Shown: positions 7,957 to 16,334, numbered from the stretch's first letter. The stretch is 64,000 nt of DNA from Phreatobacter sp. (GCF_022843985.1 NZ_JALHMP010000022.1:1-64000); one strand, 5' to 3'. Notes: a model not told the origin generated them from the letters alone. A program made the numbers and translations.

Positions 7957-8907
7957 TCAGTTGCCGGTGGCCGGTGCCGGTGTGCCCGGCGCCGGAGCCG
8001 GGGACCCGGGCGCTGCCGGGGCCCTCAGACCGTTCCGGCGCCCGGAGGGATCTCCGAAGTAGCGGAAGAAGTCCGAATTGGGCGACAACACCATGCGGGT
8101 ATCGCCCTGCTTCATGCTCTGCTCATAGGCCTGCATGGTCCGGTAGAAGGAGAAGAAGTCCGGATCGCGGTTGAAGGCCTCGGCAAAGATCTTGTTGCGC
8201 TCGGCATCGCCGGCACCGCGCAGCTCTTCCGAACGGCGGTCGGCCTCGGCGAGAATGCCGACGACCTCGCGGTCGGCGCGGGCGCGGATCGTGACCGCGG
8301 CCTGCTGGCCGGTGGCCCGCAGGTCGGCCGCTTCCTGACGGCGCTCGGTCTGCATGCGGTTGAACACCGCCTCCTGGTTGACCTGGGGCAGGTCGACGCG
8401 GGTCAGACGCAGATCGACGATGGCGACGCCGAGGGTGGTCGCCTCGCGGTTCACCTCTTCCTGGATGCGGTTCATGAGCCGGTCGCGATCCGTGCGGATC
8501 AGCTGCGCCATGGTGGCGCCGGCGATGATGTTGCGCATTGAGGAATTGACGAAGCTCGCCAGGCGGGTGTTGGCGTTGGGAATGGTCCGCACCGTCTGGA
8601 AGAAGCGGAGCGGCTGGGTGATGCGGTAGCGAGCGAAGGCGTCGACATCGAGGTTCTGACGGTCGGTCGAGAGCACCGTCTGGACCGGCAGGTCGAGGTC
8701 GAGGATGCGCTTGTCGACCGTCACCACGTTCTCGATGAACGGGACCTTGAAATAGAGGCCCGGCTCGCTGATCGGCTCGCGCACGACCTGGCCGAAGCGC
8801 AGCACGATGGCATGTTGCGTCATCTGGACGATGAAGAAGGCGTTGGCGAGGGCGAAGAGAGCCAGCGCTGTGACGACGCCGAAGACGAGTTTCAGGGAAG
8901 AGTTCAT
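7957..8907 (-). CDS. hflC: HflC, SPFH-domain regulator of FtsH
   Basis: HflC, 316 residues, forms with HflK a large inner-membrane complex that surrounds and restrains the FtsH protease. An N-terminal membrane anchor (about residues 4-24) is followed by the SPFH/band-7 domain (HAIVLRFGQVVREPISEPGLYFK), a coiled-coil region rich in Glu/Arg/Ala, and a Pro/Ala-rich tail. The open frame is longer, but ATG 8907 begins the anchor directly and overlaps the hflK stop by four bases (ATGA), so translation is coupled. Order hflK-hflC-DUF2065 is the usual one. Confidence 0.95.
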   Translation of the reverse strand: MNSSLKLVFGVVTALALFALANAFFIVQMTQHAIVLRFGQVVREPISEPGLYFKVPFIENVVTVDKRILDLDLPVQTVLSTDRQNLDVDAFARYRITQPLRFFQTVRTIPNANTRLASFVNSSMRNIIAGATMAQLIRTDRDRLMNRIQEEVNREATTLGVAIVDLRLTRVDLPQVNQEAVFNRMQTERRQEAADLRATGQQAAVTIRARADREVVGILAEADRRSEELRGAGDAERNKIFAEAFNRDPDFFSFYRTMQAYEQSMKQGDTRMVLSPNSDFFRYFGDPSGRRNGLRAPAAPGSPAPAPGTPAPATGN

Positions 8908-10106
8908 CGCGGAGTCCTCGTGGCGGCCGCGCCGCCCGATGTTCCGGCCGCCGGGGCCGGGCGCATGATCTGGTCGAGCGGCAGGAAGGGCTGCACGGGA
9001 TTGCCGCCGGCCTGGTCGATGATCACCTTCTCGGTGCCACCGAAGATGCGTTCCATCGTCTCGAGGAACATGCGCTCGCGCGTCACGTCCGGAGACAGGC
9101 GGTACTGTTCGAAGACCTGGGTGAAGCGGCTCGCCTGACCGCTGGCCTCGGCGACGACGCGGTCGCGATAGGCCTCGGCCTCCTGGAGGATCTGCGAGGC
9201 ACGACCGCGCGCCTCCGGAACCACCTGGTTGGCATAGGTACGTGCCTCGTTCTGGACGCGCGTCTGGTCCTGCTGGGCCGCGTTGACGTCGAGGAAGGAG
9301 TTGCGCACCGGTGCCGGCGGCAGCGCCGACAGCAGCTGAACGACGCGGATGTTCACGCCGGACTGATAGTCGTCCATGATCCGCTGCATGATCTGGCGGA
9401 TTTCGGCGGCGATCGCCGCCTGGTCGACGGTCAGGATGTTCTGGATGTTGCGCCGGCCGATGGACTCGCGCAACGCGCTCTCCGCCACGGCCTTCACCGT
9501 GCCTTCCGGGTTCTGAAGCTGGAAGACGAAACTGGCGACCTGCGCCGCGTTGACGTCCCACTGCACTTCGAGATCGATGTCGACGATGTTCTCGTCGCCG
9601 GTCAGCATCAGGCTCTCTTCGGGCACCTCACGGTTGGCGCCACGCGCGCCGCCGCCGGACCGGTAGCCGACCTCGGTGCGCCGCACGTCGGTGACGGGCA
9701 CCTTGAACACCGCGCCGAAGGGCGCCGGCGGGTTCCAGTTGAGGCCCGGCGCGGCATTGCCGATATGCCGGCCGAAGACGGTGTTCACCGCGACCTCGTT
9801 CTGGCTGACCGTGAAGAAGCCGGTGAGGCCATAGATGATGACGCCGAGCACGCCGATCAGGGCGATGCCCTTGGCGCCGATATTGCCACCGCCCCCCGGG
9901 AGGACGTTCTTCAGGCGCTCCTGGCTCCGGCGGATCAGCTCCTCGAGGTCGGGCGGCTGGTTACCACCGCCACCGCCGCCACCGCCGCCACCGCCCTGAG
10001 GGCCCTGCCCCCAGGGGCCACGTGGCCCGCCGCCGCTGCCGCCGCCACCACCTGCGCCGCCGCCGCCGCCCCATGGGCCGCCGCCGCCTTGATTGTTCCA
10101 CGGCAT
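8904..10106 (-). CDS. hflK: HflK, SPFH-domain regulator of FtsH
   Basis: HflK, 400 residues, is the partner of HflC in the FtsH-regulating membrane complex. Residues 1-50 are an almost pure Gly/Pro/Trp/Gln tract (runs of four to eleven Gly), an extreme version of the Gly-rich N-terminus usual in HflK. A membrane segment (about 78-98, GIALIGVLGVIIYGLTGFFTV) is followed by the band-7 domain and a coiled coil. ATG 10106 has GAGG 7-10 bases upstream. It lies 93 bases downstream of folA on the same strand and may be cotranscribed with thyA-folA. Confidence 0.95.
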   Translation of the reverse strand: MPWNNQGGGGPWGGGGGAGGGGGSGGGPRGPWGQGPQGGGGGGGGGGGNQPPDLEELIRRSQERLKNVLPGGGGNIGAKGIALIGVLGVIIYGLTGFFTVSQNEVAVNTVFGRHIGNAAPGLNWNPPAPFGAVFKVPVTDVRRTEVGYRSGGGARGANREVPEESLMLTGDENIVDIDLEVQWDVNAAQVASFVFQLQNPEGTVKAVAESALRESIGRRNIQNILTVDQAAIAAEIRQIMQRIMDDYQSGVNIRVVQLLSALPPAPVRNSFLDVNAAQQDQTRVQNEARTYANQVVPEARGRASQILQEAEAYRDRVVAEASGQASRFTQVFEQYRLSPDVTRERMFLETMERIFGGTEKVIIDQAGGNPVQPFLPLDQIMRPAPAAGTSGGAAATRTPR

Positions 10107-10199
10107 GAACTGTCCTCGCTTGAAGGCGGGGCCGAAGCCCCGCTCACGCCCGAAGGCGCGTGAAGTCAGGCACGGATATAGAAGACCGCTTCGCTGCTT

Positions 10200-10838
10200 T
10201 CAACGCGGCGTGGCTGCGCAGGCTGAGGAATAGGCGTCTTGGTGAAGATTGGCGCCTCTGCAGGCGGTTGCGCGGGCCTCAGCGGGCACCGTGTCGGCAC
10301 CGGGCGTGGCGCCATGCGGCGTTCCGCCGCTGGCCCGGCGATAGGCGACGATGCGGAAAGGATGGTCGTCGTCGGGGCCGGCGGGGTAGCTGGCGCGCGT
10401 TTCGCCGGTCCAGACCGCCGGATCGATGGCCGGGAAAAAGGTGTCGGCCTCCGGAGTGGCATCGACATGGGTGATGAGGAGCCGGTCGGCGCGCGGCAGC
10501 GCCTGGGTGTAGATGTCGGCGCCGCCGAGGACGGCAATCGCGGGAGCGCCCGACCGCAGCGCCGCCGCATGGGCGATCGCCAGGGCCCGATCCAGCGACC
10601 CCGTGACCACCGCGCCCGGCAGTGACAGGCCGGGCTGGCGCGAGGCGACGATGTTGAGCCGCTTCGGCAGCGGCTTGCCGCCGAAGCTCTCGAAGGTCTT
10701 GCGCCCCATGACCAGCGGCAGTCCCGCGGTGGCGGCACGGAAATGCGCCATGTCAGCCTTCAGCCGCCAGAGCAGGCGGTTGTCGCGGCCGATGGCGCCG
10801 TTGGCGGCGACGGCGGCGATGAGCACGATGGGAGTCAA
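10200..10838 (-). CDS. folA: Dihydrofolate reductase
   Basis: DHFR reduces dihydrofolate to tetrahydrofolate with NADPH, restoring the cofactor used up by ThyA. Visible signatures are the N-terminal strand VLIAAVAANGAIGRDNRLLW, the folate-binding MAHFRAAT helix, the NADPH-binding VMGRKTFESFG and IAVLGGADIYTQAL. The family core is about 165 residues; this protein has 212, and the last 40 or so look like an unstructured, possibly non-homologous tail. The start is TTG 10838, with a GAGG Shine-Dalgarno partly made by the TGA stop of the upstream gene, which implies coupled translation. folA normally follows thyA directly; here two foreign-looking genes separate them. Confidence 0.95.
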   Translation of the reverse strand: MTPIVLIAAVAANGAIGRDNRLLWRLKADMAHFRAATAGLPLVMGRKTFESFGGKPLPKRLNIVASRQPGLSLPGAVVTGSLDRALAIAHAAALRSGAPAIAVLGGADIYTQALPRADRLLITHVDATPEADTFFPAIDPAVWTGETRASYPAGPDDDHPFRIVAYRRASGGTPHGATPGADTVPAEARATACRGANLHQDAYSSACAATPR

Positions 10839-10848
10839 GTGAACAACC

Positions 10849-11235
10849 TCAGCGATCCATCTTCAGGATGATCGCCTCCGGGAGAAACACCCCGTTGAAC
10901 ATGCTGTTAGACAGCTGCACCTGACCTCCCGCACCGACCCGCATCATTCGTCCCAACGCATCTAGCGCCTTGTTGTTGGAGGCGACGAGGTCAATGTCAC
11001 TCGTGTCGATGCCACCAATCTCGTGCTGATGGGCCGCCACAATGCTTGCGATCCGCCGATAAGCCTCCCGCTTGTCGGTAAAGGGCTCCGCAAACTCAAG
11101 CCAAAGCCGCCAATTGGACCCTTCCGGGGAAAGAACGAAGACGGCCGCTTTGATGGTGAGTCCATCGGCTTCGAGCAAGGACATCAAAGCACGCGCGCCA
11201 CCGACGTCGGGGCCTACCAGTGCAATTTCAGCCAT
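10849..11235 (-). CDS. Unrecognised partner of the HEPN protein
   Basis: A 128-residue soluble protein I cannot assign to a named family. It opens with a strand-loop-helix (MAEIALVGPDVGGARALMSLLEADG), continues with predicted strands (KAAVFVLSPEG, WRLWLEFAEP), a helix with KREAYRRIASIV, and a C-terminal strand-rich part ending NGVFLPEAIILKMDR. It overlaps the upstream HEPN gene by 22 bases and stops 10 bases before folA. GC is well below the flanking genes. The tight overlap implies that the two proteins act together, for example as a toxin-antitoxin-like or sensor-effector pair, but no catalytic motif is evident. Confidence 0.7.
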   Translation of the reverse strand: MAEIALVGPDVGGARALMSLLEADGLTIKAAVFVLSPEGSNWRLWLEFAEPFTDKREAYRRIASIVAAHQHEIGGIDTSDIDLVASNNKALDALGRMMRVGAGGQVQLSNSMFNGVFLPEAIILKMDR

Positions 11236-11639
11236 GGGAGCACTCCGTGGTCAGGATTGCCGACCGCATCCACCATGCCGGCCGCGGTCAGTTCATCGAT
11301 CATCTGATACCGACTTTCTTCCGACCATTGTACCACGACAGACCAATTGGCGGCGAAATGGACGTCAGCGTTCTGCTGCCGCCTCATCTCGGCGGTCAGT
11401 CCAGCAAGATTGACCAAATCCTTCAGCGAATGGGTATAGACCGCCGTGACGAAACGTCGATCAGGGATAGCGTGAGCCGAAAATTGCAAAGCTATGCAAG
11501 CCTTGAGGCCTATCTCAACCGCATACCCCGCCAGATAGTGTGCGTTTGATGGCCGCCTGTGGGACAGAAGCAAGAGCGCATCATCATACTTGGCTTCGGC
11601 CAACCGATGGAGATCCGTTCGCTTCAAGCCGAAACTCAT
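11214..11639 (-). CDS. HEPN-domain protein
   Basis: A 141-residue all-helical protein with the hallmarks of a small HEPN domain: a charged first helix (HRLAEAKYDDALLLL), then RPSNAH (R29-x4-H34, fitting the Rx4-6H motif) leading into YLAGYAVEIGLKACIAL, and later the AVYTHSLKDLVNLAGL segment typical of this subgroup. HEPN proteins are often ribonucleases in toxin-antitoxin and phage-defence systems, though many small ones are non-catalytic. The gene starts 10 bases after thyA and overlaps its partner by 22 bases. Its GC is distinctly lower than that of thyA and folA, which suggests insertion into a core operon. RNase activity is a hypothesis only. Confidence 0.75.
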   Translation of the reverse strand: MSFGLKRTDLHRLAEAKYDDALLLLSHRRPSNAHYLAGYAVEIGLKACIALQFSAHAIPDRRFVTAVYTHSLKDLVNLAGLTAEMRRQQNADVHFAANWSVVVQWSEESRYQMIDELTAAGMVDAVGNPDHGVLPWLKLHW

Positions 11640-11649
11640 GTGGATCGCC

Positions 11650-12444
11650 TTACACCGCCACCGGCGCCTTGATGGCGGGATGCGGCTCGTAGCCCGTCAG
11701 CGTGAAGTCCTCGTAGGTGAAGGCGAAAAGGTCGGTCACATCAGGGTTCAGCGTCATGACCGGCAGGGGGCGCAGCGGCCGGCTGAGTTGCAGTTCGGCC
11801 TGTTCGATGTGGTTGGCGTAGATATGGGCGTCGCCGAGCGTGTGGACGAAGTCGCCGGGCTTCAGGCCCGCCACCTGCGCCAGCATGAGGGTCAAGAGCG
11901 CGTAGGAGGCGATGTTGAAGGGCACGCCGAGGAAAATGTCGGCCGAGCGCTGGTAGAGCTGGCAGGAGAGCTTGCCGTCGGCGACGTAGAACTGGAACAG
12001 GCAGTGGCAGGGCGGCAGCGCCATGGCCTCGACATCGGCCGGATTCCAGGCCGAGACGATGAGGCGGCGGGAATCCGGATTGGTCTTCAGCATCCTCACC
12101 AGCTGGGCGATCTGGTCGATGCTGCGCCCGTCGGGGGCGGCCCAGGAGCGCCATTGCTTGCCATAGACCGGGCCGAGATTGCCGTCCGCATCGGCCCATT
12201 CGTCCCAGATGCTGACGCCGTTGGCCTTGAGATAGGCGATGTTGGTGTCGCCCTTCAGGAACCACAGGAGTTCGTGGATGATCGACTTCAGGTGCAGCTT
12301 CTTGGTGGTGACCATCGGGAAGCCCTCCGACAGGTCGAAGCGCATCTGGTGGCCGAAGACCGAGAGCGTGCCGGTGCCCGTGCGGTCGTCCTTGCGCGCG
12401 CCGTGCCTGAGCACGTGCTCCATCAGGTCGTGGTACTGGCGCAT
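11650..12444 (-). CDS. thyA: Thymidylate synthase
   Basis: ThyA, 264 residues, the standard length, methylates dUMP to dTMP using methylene-tetrahydrofolate. Catalytic Cys146 lies in [11 protein letters not shown], the position it has in the E. coli enzyme. Also visible are the phosphate-binding Arg loop ([14 protein letters not shown]), the dUMP-binding [12 protein letters not shown] and [11 protein letters not shown], and the Asn in FNIASYALL. It is first in the run thyA-HEPN-partner-folA-hflK-hflC, all on the minus strand with small gaps up to folA. Confidence 0.98.
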   Translation of the reverse strand: MRQYHDLMEHVLRHGARKDDRTGTGTLSVFGHQMRFDLSEGFPMVTTKKLHLKSIIHELLWFLKGDTNIAYLKANGVSIWDEWADADGNLGPVYGKQWRSWAAPDGRSIDQIAQLVRMLKTNPDSRRLIVSAWNPADVEAMALPPCHCLFQFYVADGKLSCQLYQRSADIFLGVPFNIASYALLTLMLAQVAGLKPGDFVHTLGDAHIYANHIEQAELQLSRPLRPLPVMTLNPDVTDLFAFTYEDFTLTGYEPHPAIKAPVAV

Positions 12445-12547
12445 CGCGGCCTCCGAGGGGAGCGAATCCGTGGAGGCTTCTTATAGCGCGGTTCGCCACC
12501 CGGCGGCAGCAGCGGGGCGGGTGACAAGACCTGCTTCCACACGAAAA

Positions 12548-12566
12548 CGCCGCCCCGGGGGCGGCG
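12548..12566 (-). terminator. Intrinsic terminator after the DUF2853 gene
   Basis: CGCCGCCCC and GGGGCGGCG form a 9-bp inverted repeat. On the minus strand a TTTT run follows it (AAAA at 12544-12547 on the plus strand). It sits about 30 bases past the stop at 12596. Confidence 0.65.
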
Positions 12567-12595
12567 CTCGTGGTCTTGGTCGGCTCGTCAGGCCG

Positions 12596-12916
12596 TCACT
12601 TCTTGATGAAGAGGTCGAGTTTCTTGAAATGGTCGGCGAGCAGGTAATAGACGGTGACGCGGTTCTTGGTCTTGTCGGCCTTCATGGCCGCACCGACCTT
12701 GGCCAGGGCGGCGTCGATGGCGGCCTCGTCGGTGAGGGCCAGCTTCTTCATGCAGAAATTCTTCTTCACCCGGGCGACCTCTTCCGGGTCGCTGAAGGAG
12801 ACGAGGGAGGAATCGCGGTTCCTGAGCGCGATACCGAGATAGCGGACCAGACCGGCGACAGCCGCCTCGTCCGCTTTCGGCGCATATTTCTTCACATCGG
12901 CCAGCCAGTCGCTCAC
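12596..12916 (-). CDS. DUF2853 family protein
   Basis: A 106-residue soluble protein of the DUF2853 family, recognisable from the N-terminus SDWLADVKKYAPKADEAAV, the central LGIALRNRDSSLVSFSDPEE and the C-terminal TKNRVTVYYLLADHF. It is predicted to be mostly helical. No biochemical role is established for the family and the neighbours give no hint. It appears to be a single-gene unit ended by the hairpin at 12548. Confidence 0.85.
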   Translation of the reverse strand: MSDWLADVKKYAPKADEAAVAGLVRYLGIALRNRDSSLVSFSDPEEVARVKKNFCMKKLALTDEAAIDAALAKVGAAMKADKTKNRVTVYYLLADHFKKLDLFIKK

Positions 12917-13048
12917 GTCGATTCTCCCCTGCTCTGTGGCATCGCCCGGCTTCAGCTGCCGGAACGGCAGGAGACTACCATCGGCCCGGTCGCGCCGTCC
13001 CTGCCCGCCGCCTCCGTCAAAATCCCGATGGGCGACGCGGTCGCACGG

Positions 13049-13522
13049 TCAGCGCGCGGCGAGCGTGGGCCATTTGCTGTCGGCGGCGGCGATGAAGCCG
13101 GGGACATCGGTGAGCCAGGTCCGATGCACCCGGGCGTCATAATTGAGATAGAGGCGGCCGGCGACGATGTGCCAGTGGCGGGGGTCGCCGGCGGCCCGGT
13201 AACCCTGCGCGGCGGCCCAGGCGCAATGGCCGCCATAGGCCGGCGCATAACGCTCCGGTGCGGCGGCGAAGGCGTCGCGCGCAGCGGCACTGGCAAAGCG
13301 CCAGGTGGCATTCTTCCAGCGGTGGGTGAACCGGCTGTCGCCACGCACCGGGCGGCCCTCGGTGTGGAAGGCGACGACATCGTAGCCGTCGGCGGCCAGG
13401 CTGGACAGGGTGCCGGTATAGATCTCGGGCCCGGCCAAGGAGGACACCGTCGACAGGCCGGACACTGAGAGAACGACGAGGGCGCCAAGGGCGCGGCGGG
13501 ACAATGTCGCGGTGCCGGTCAT
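13049..13522 (-). CDS. Exported YHS-domain protein
   Basis: A 157-residue protein with a signal-peptide-like N-terminus (RRALGALVVLSVSGLSTVSSLAG) followed by a YHS-type domain: DGYDVVAFHTEGRPVRGDSRFTHRW, then WRFASAAARDAFAAAPERYAPAYGGHCAWAA. This form, with a conserved GGHCA, is common in alphaproteobacteria and is thought to bind a metal, but its function is not settled. The C-terminal third (HWHIVAGRLYLNYDARVHRTW) matches the usual extension of the subgroup. It is a stand-alone gene. Confidence 0.85.
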   Translation of the reverse strand: MTGTATLSRRALGALVVLSVSGLSTVSSLAGPEIYTGTLSSLAADGYDVVAFHTEGRPVRGDSRFTHRWKNATWRFASAAARDAFAAAPERYAPAYGGHCAWAAAQGYRAAGDPRHWHIVAGRLYLNYDARVHRTWLTDVPGFIAAADSKWPTLAAR

Positions 13523-13651
13523 GGCGAGGACCTCCGGGCGGTTGCGAGGGCAACATGCCCTCTATCGCCCCTGTTCGGGTCCGGACCGGCCGGTGTTACG
13601 CCGCCGCGGCGTGGCGACCGGCGGCGCGCGGGGCGCCGCCGGCGAGGACGG

Positions 13652-15160
13652 TCACTCGACGAAGACGGTGTTGCGCTTCTTGGTGATCGCCGGCAGGAAG
13701 GAGATGACCAGCATCAGCACCGCAATGGCGATCAGGAAGGCCGAGATCGGCCGGTTGACGAAGTCGACGAAGACCGACCAGTCGCCGCGCGACATCAGGA
13801 TGGAGCGGCGGAGATATTCCTCCATCAGCCTGCCGAGAACGAAGCCGAGCAGCAGCGGCGCGACCTCGAAGCCCATCTTGATGAAGGCGTAGCCGACCAG
13901 GCCGAAGAAGGCGGTGATCATGACGTCGAAGGGGTTGTTGTTCACCGAGTAGATGCCGATGCAGCAGAACATCAGGATCGAGGGGAACAGCATGCGGTAG
14001 GGCACCTTCAGCAGCTTCACCCAGATGCCGATCATCGGCAGGTTGATGATGAGCAGCATGAGGTTGCCGATCCACATCGAGGCGATCATGCCCCAGAAGA
14101 GATCGGGCCGCTTCTCCATGACCTGCGGACCCGGCACGATGCCATGGATGGTCATGGCGCCGACCATCAGCGCCATCACCGCGTTGGGCGGGATGCCGAG
14201 GGTCAGCAGCGGGATGAAGGAGGTCTGGGCGCCGGCATTGTTGGCGCTTTCCGGACCTGCGACGCCCTCGATGGCGCCCTTGCCGAAGCGTGAGGGATCC
14301 TTGGCGATCTTCTTCTCCAGCGTGTAGCTGGCGAAGGGGCCGAGGACGGCGCCGTTGCCGGGCAGGATGCCGAGCGCAGCGCCGAGGCCCGTGCCGCGCA
14401 GGATCGGCGTGACCGACCGTTTCATCTCCTCCCAGTTCGGGAGCAGGCTGCCGATCTTGCTCTTCAGCACATCGCGCGTCTCGGGCGATTCCAGGTTCCG
14501 GAGGATTTCCGCGAAGCCGAACATGCCCATGGCAATGGTGGTGAAGTCGATGCCGTCCGACAGTTCCGGCCAGCCGAATGTCATGCGGTCGGCGCCGGTT
14601 TCCAGGTCCTGGCCGACGGTTGAGAGCGTCAGGCCGAGCAGCACCATGGCGACGGCCTTGATGACCGAGCCACGGGCGAGCACCACCGCGAAGATCAGGC
14701 CCATGACCATGAGCGAGAAATATTCCGCCGGTCCGAAGAGGAGGGCGACGCGGGTCAGCGGCGCGGCGAGGGCGGCGATGACGATGGTGGCGACGGTGCC
14801 GGCAAAGAAGGAACCGATAGCGGCGATGCCGAGGGCGGCGCCGGCGCGGCCGTTGCGGGCCATCTGGTGGCCGTCGAGAACGGTGACGATGGAGGTCGCC
14901 TCGCCGGGGATGTTGACCAGGATCGCCGTGGTCGAGCCGCCATACTGGGCGCCATAATAGATGCCCGCCAGCATGATGAGGGCGCCGACCGGGTCGAGGC
15001 CGAAAGTGATCGGCAGCAGCATGGCGATGGTGGCGATGGGGCCGACGCCGGGCAGCACGCCGATCAGCGTGCCGATCATGCAGCCGAGGAAGCAGAGGCC
15101 AAGATTCTTGATGGTGAAGGCGACGCCGAAGCCGAGCGCCAGATTGGCAACCATATCCAT
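13652..15160 (-). CDS. tctA: TctA-type large permease of a tripartite tricarboxylate transporter
   Basis: A 502-residue, very hydrophobic protein with about 10-12 membrane spans, the large subunit of a TTT-family carboxylate importer. Signature segments are GVLPGVGPIATIAMLLP, YGGSTTAILVNIPGEATSIVT in the first half and GAALGILPGNGAVLG with FIPLLTLGIPPNAVMALMVG in the second half, reflecting the internal duplication. ATG 15160 (MDMVANLALGFG) fits the family N-terminus better than the longer frame. tctB lies 10 bases upstream. The periplasmic binding protein TctC that would set substrate specificity is not in the window. Confidence 0.93.
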   Translation of the reverse strand: MDMVANLALGFGVAFTIKNLGLCFLGCMIGTLIGVLPGVGPIATIAMLLPITFGLDPVGALIMLAGIYYGAQYGGSTTAILVNIPGEATSIVTVLDGHQMARNGRAGAALGIAAIGSFFAGTVATIVIAALAAPLTRVALLFGPAEYFSLMVMGLIFAVVLARGSVIKAVAMVLLGLTLSTVGQDLETGADRMTFGWPELSDGIDFTTIAMGMFGFAEILRNLESPETRDVLKSKIGSLLPNWEEMKRSVTPILRGTGLGAALGILPGNGAVLGPFASYTLEKKIAKDPSRFGKGAIEGVAGPESANNAGAQTSFIPLLTLGIPPNAVMALMVGAMTIHGIVPGPQVMEKRPDLFWGMIASMWIGNLMLLIINLPMIGIWVKLLKVPYRMLFPSILMFCCIGIYSVNNNPFDVMITAFFGLVGYAFIKMGFEVAPLLLGFVLGRLMEEYLRRSILMSRGDWSVFVDFVNRPISAFLIAIAVLMLVISFLPAITKKRNTVFVE

Positions 15161-15170
15161 GTGACGCGCC

Positions 15171-15710
15171 TTACCAGCCGGCCCAGGGGGCAACCGGGAT
15201 CGGCAGCCTCAATGCGACTTTGAACAGGAGGATGCAGAAGGCCGTCATACAGGCCGAGAAGATGAATGTCTGCGTCCAGTTGCGCTCGGTTGAAGCGAGA
15301 CTTGCGACGATGAGGGTCAGCGGCCCGGCGACAATCAGACCGAGCGGCGGGAGCAGATCCGTGCGGCCAATGCCGGGGATGTTAAGTGTCGTGCCGCGGA
15401 TCGTCATGGCGAAGATGAGCACCGCGCCAAGGACAAAGACGGGACCGCGGATCGACCAGGCTTCCAGGCGCGGACCGACCACGGTCAAGGCCTGGAAGAC
15501 GATGATCCCGCCGACCGCCATCAGGAGAAAGGACAGGCCCCGCGGGAAGGAGCCGGGACCGAGATTGGCGCCGCGGCCGCCGCTCAGATTGGAAGAGGCC
15601 CAGAGGCATGCCAGCCCAAAGGCGATAATGAAGAGTCCGGCGAACATATCCTGTGGGCTCTTCACCAGCCCACGCGTCTCCGCGACCACGCTCACATTCT
15701 CGTCCTGCAT
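15171..15710 (-). CDS. tctB: TctB-type small permease of a tripartite tricarboxylate transporter
   Basis: A 179-residue protein with four membrane segments (FAGLFIIAFGLACLWAS, FLLMAVGGIIVFQAL, VFVLGAVLIFAM, FIFSACMTAFCILLFKVAL), the small TctB subunit. ATG 15710 is preceded by GGGGGGA and is chosen over the 14-codon-longer frame. It is the first gene of the tctB-tctA pair, with a perfect palindrome 63 bases upstream that may be an operator. Confidence 0.88.
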   Translation of the reverse strand: MQDENVSVVAETRGLVKSPQDMFAGLFIIAFGLACLWASSNLSGGRGANLGPGSFPRGLSFLLMAVGGIIVFQALTVVGPRLEAWSIRGPVFVLGAVLIFAMTIRGTTLNIPGIGRTDLLPPLGLIVAGPLTLIVASLASTERNWTQTFIFSACMTAFCILLFKVALRLPIPVAPWAGW

Positions 15711-15772
15711 CGTCCCCCCACTCCGGAGCATCGTATCGAGACCAGTTGTCACCCCGTGCTCTTGCGCGCGGA

Positions 15773-15785
15773 TGACATCATGTCA
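15773..15785. promoter_or_regulatory. Perfect palindrome upstream of tctB
   Basis: TGACATCATGTCA is a 13-base perfect dyad centred about 69 bases upstream of the tctB ATG. Its size and position suit a GntR-like or similar dimeric regulator. No regulator gene is adjacent; the assignment is inference. Confidence 0.4.
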
Positions 15786-15860
15786 ACTCCCGGAACACAA
15801 GCAGAGGGAGATTCACAGGTCCGATAACAGGCGGAGCAAGTGGTCTGCGGCGGGGGAGCG

Positions 15861-16091
15861 TCAGCCGGCCGTCGTGCTTCTCGTACGGTAATGGTCGAGG
15901 ACGAAGAGACGGATGGAAGACGACAGATTGCCATGGGTCCGGCCGCCATCGATCTGGCCGACCAGATCGGACAGGGTCTCGCGGCGTTCGGCGGCAATTT
16001 CCTTCAGCGCATTCCAGAATTCATCTTCCAGGCTGACGCTGGTCTTGTGGCCCTCGACGACGATCGAACGTTTGACGACGTGGCTCTTCAT
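15861..16091 (-). CDS. Ribbon-helix-helix domain protein
   Basis: A 76-residue protein with a short ribbon-helix-helix fold: strand VKRSIVVEGHKTSVSLE, helix DEFWNALKEIAAERRE, helix TLSDLVGQID, then a basic C-terminal helix SSIRLFVLDHYR. It is similar to the small RHH proteins (COG4321) conserved in Hyphomicrobiales. DNA binding is likely from the fold. It lies 6 bases downstream of a DUF4169 gene, and the two recur together in alphaproteobacteria, so they probably form one unit of unknown function. Confidence 0.8.
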   Translation of the reverse strand: MKSHVVKRSIVVEGHKTSVSLEDEFWNALKEIAAERRETLSDLVGQIDGGRTHGNLSSSIRLFVLDHYRTRSTTAG

Positions 16092-16097
16092 GCAGTT

Positions 16098-16274
16098 TCA
16101 CTCCGGGCGCTTGTGACCATCCAGACGACGGGCGTCGAGGGCCTCGCGGGCCTCGTCGAGCTTTCGATCGCTGGTTGGACGACCAAAGCGCAGGCGGTTG
16201 GCATCGGCGCCAAGGGCCTCGGCCTCGCGGGCCTTGCGTTTGCGTACACGCTTCAAATTGACGATGTCACCCAT
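16098..16274 (-). CDS. DUF4169 small basic protein
   Basis: A 58-residue, strongly basic protein (GDIVNLKRVRKRKAREAEA, then RLRFGRPTSDRKLDEAREAL) of the DUF4169 family. The start is ATG 16274; the longer open frame is not supported. It is predicted to be mostly one charged helix and is probably nucleic-acid- or ribosome-associated, but no function is known. It is the first gene of a pair with the RHH protein. Confidence 0.8.
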   Translation of the reverse strand: MGDIVNLKRVRKRKAREAEALGADANRLRFGRPTSDRKLDEAREALDARRLDGHKRPE

Positions 16275-16318
16275 GGTAACATTCCAAATTCGCAAACAAC
16301 GTTGCGGTTCCCTCCGAT

Positions 16319-16334
16319 GCCGAAAAATTTCGGC
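16319..16334. promoter_or_regulatory. AT-centred palindrome upstream of the DUF4169-RHH pair
   Basis: GCCGAAAAATTTCGGC, a perfect 7-bp dyad around a central AA, lies 45 bases upstream of the DUF4169 start in the 205-base gap after sspB. It could be an operator for the RHH protein or the terminator of sspB (stem followed by GCATCGG on the minus strand, no T-run). The function is not decidable from sequence. Confidence 0.35.
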
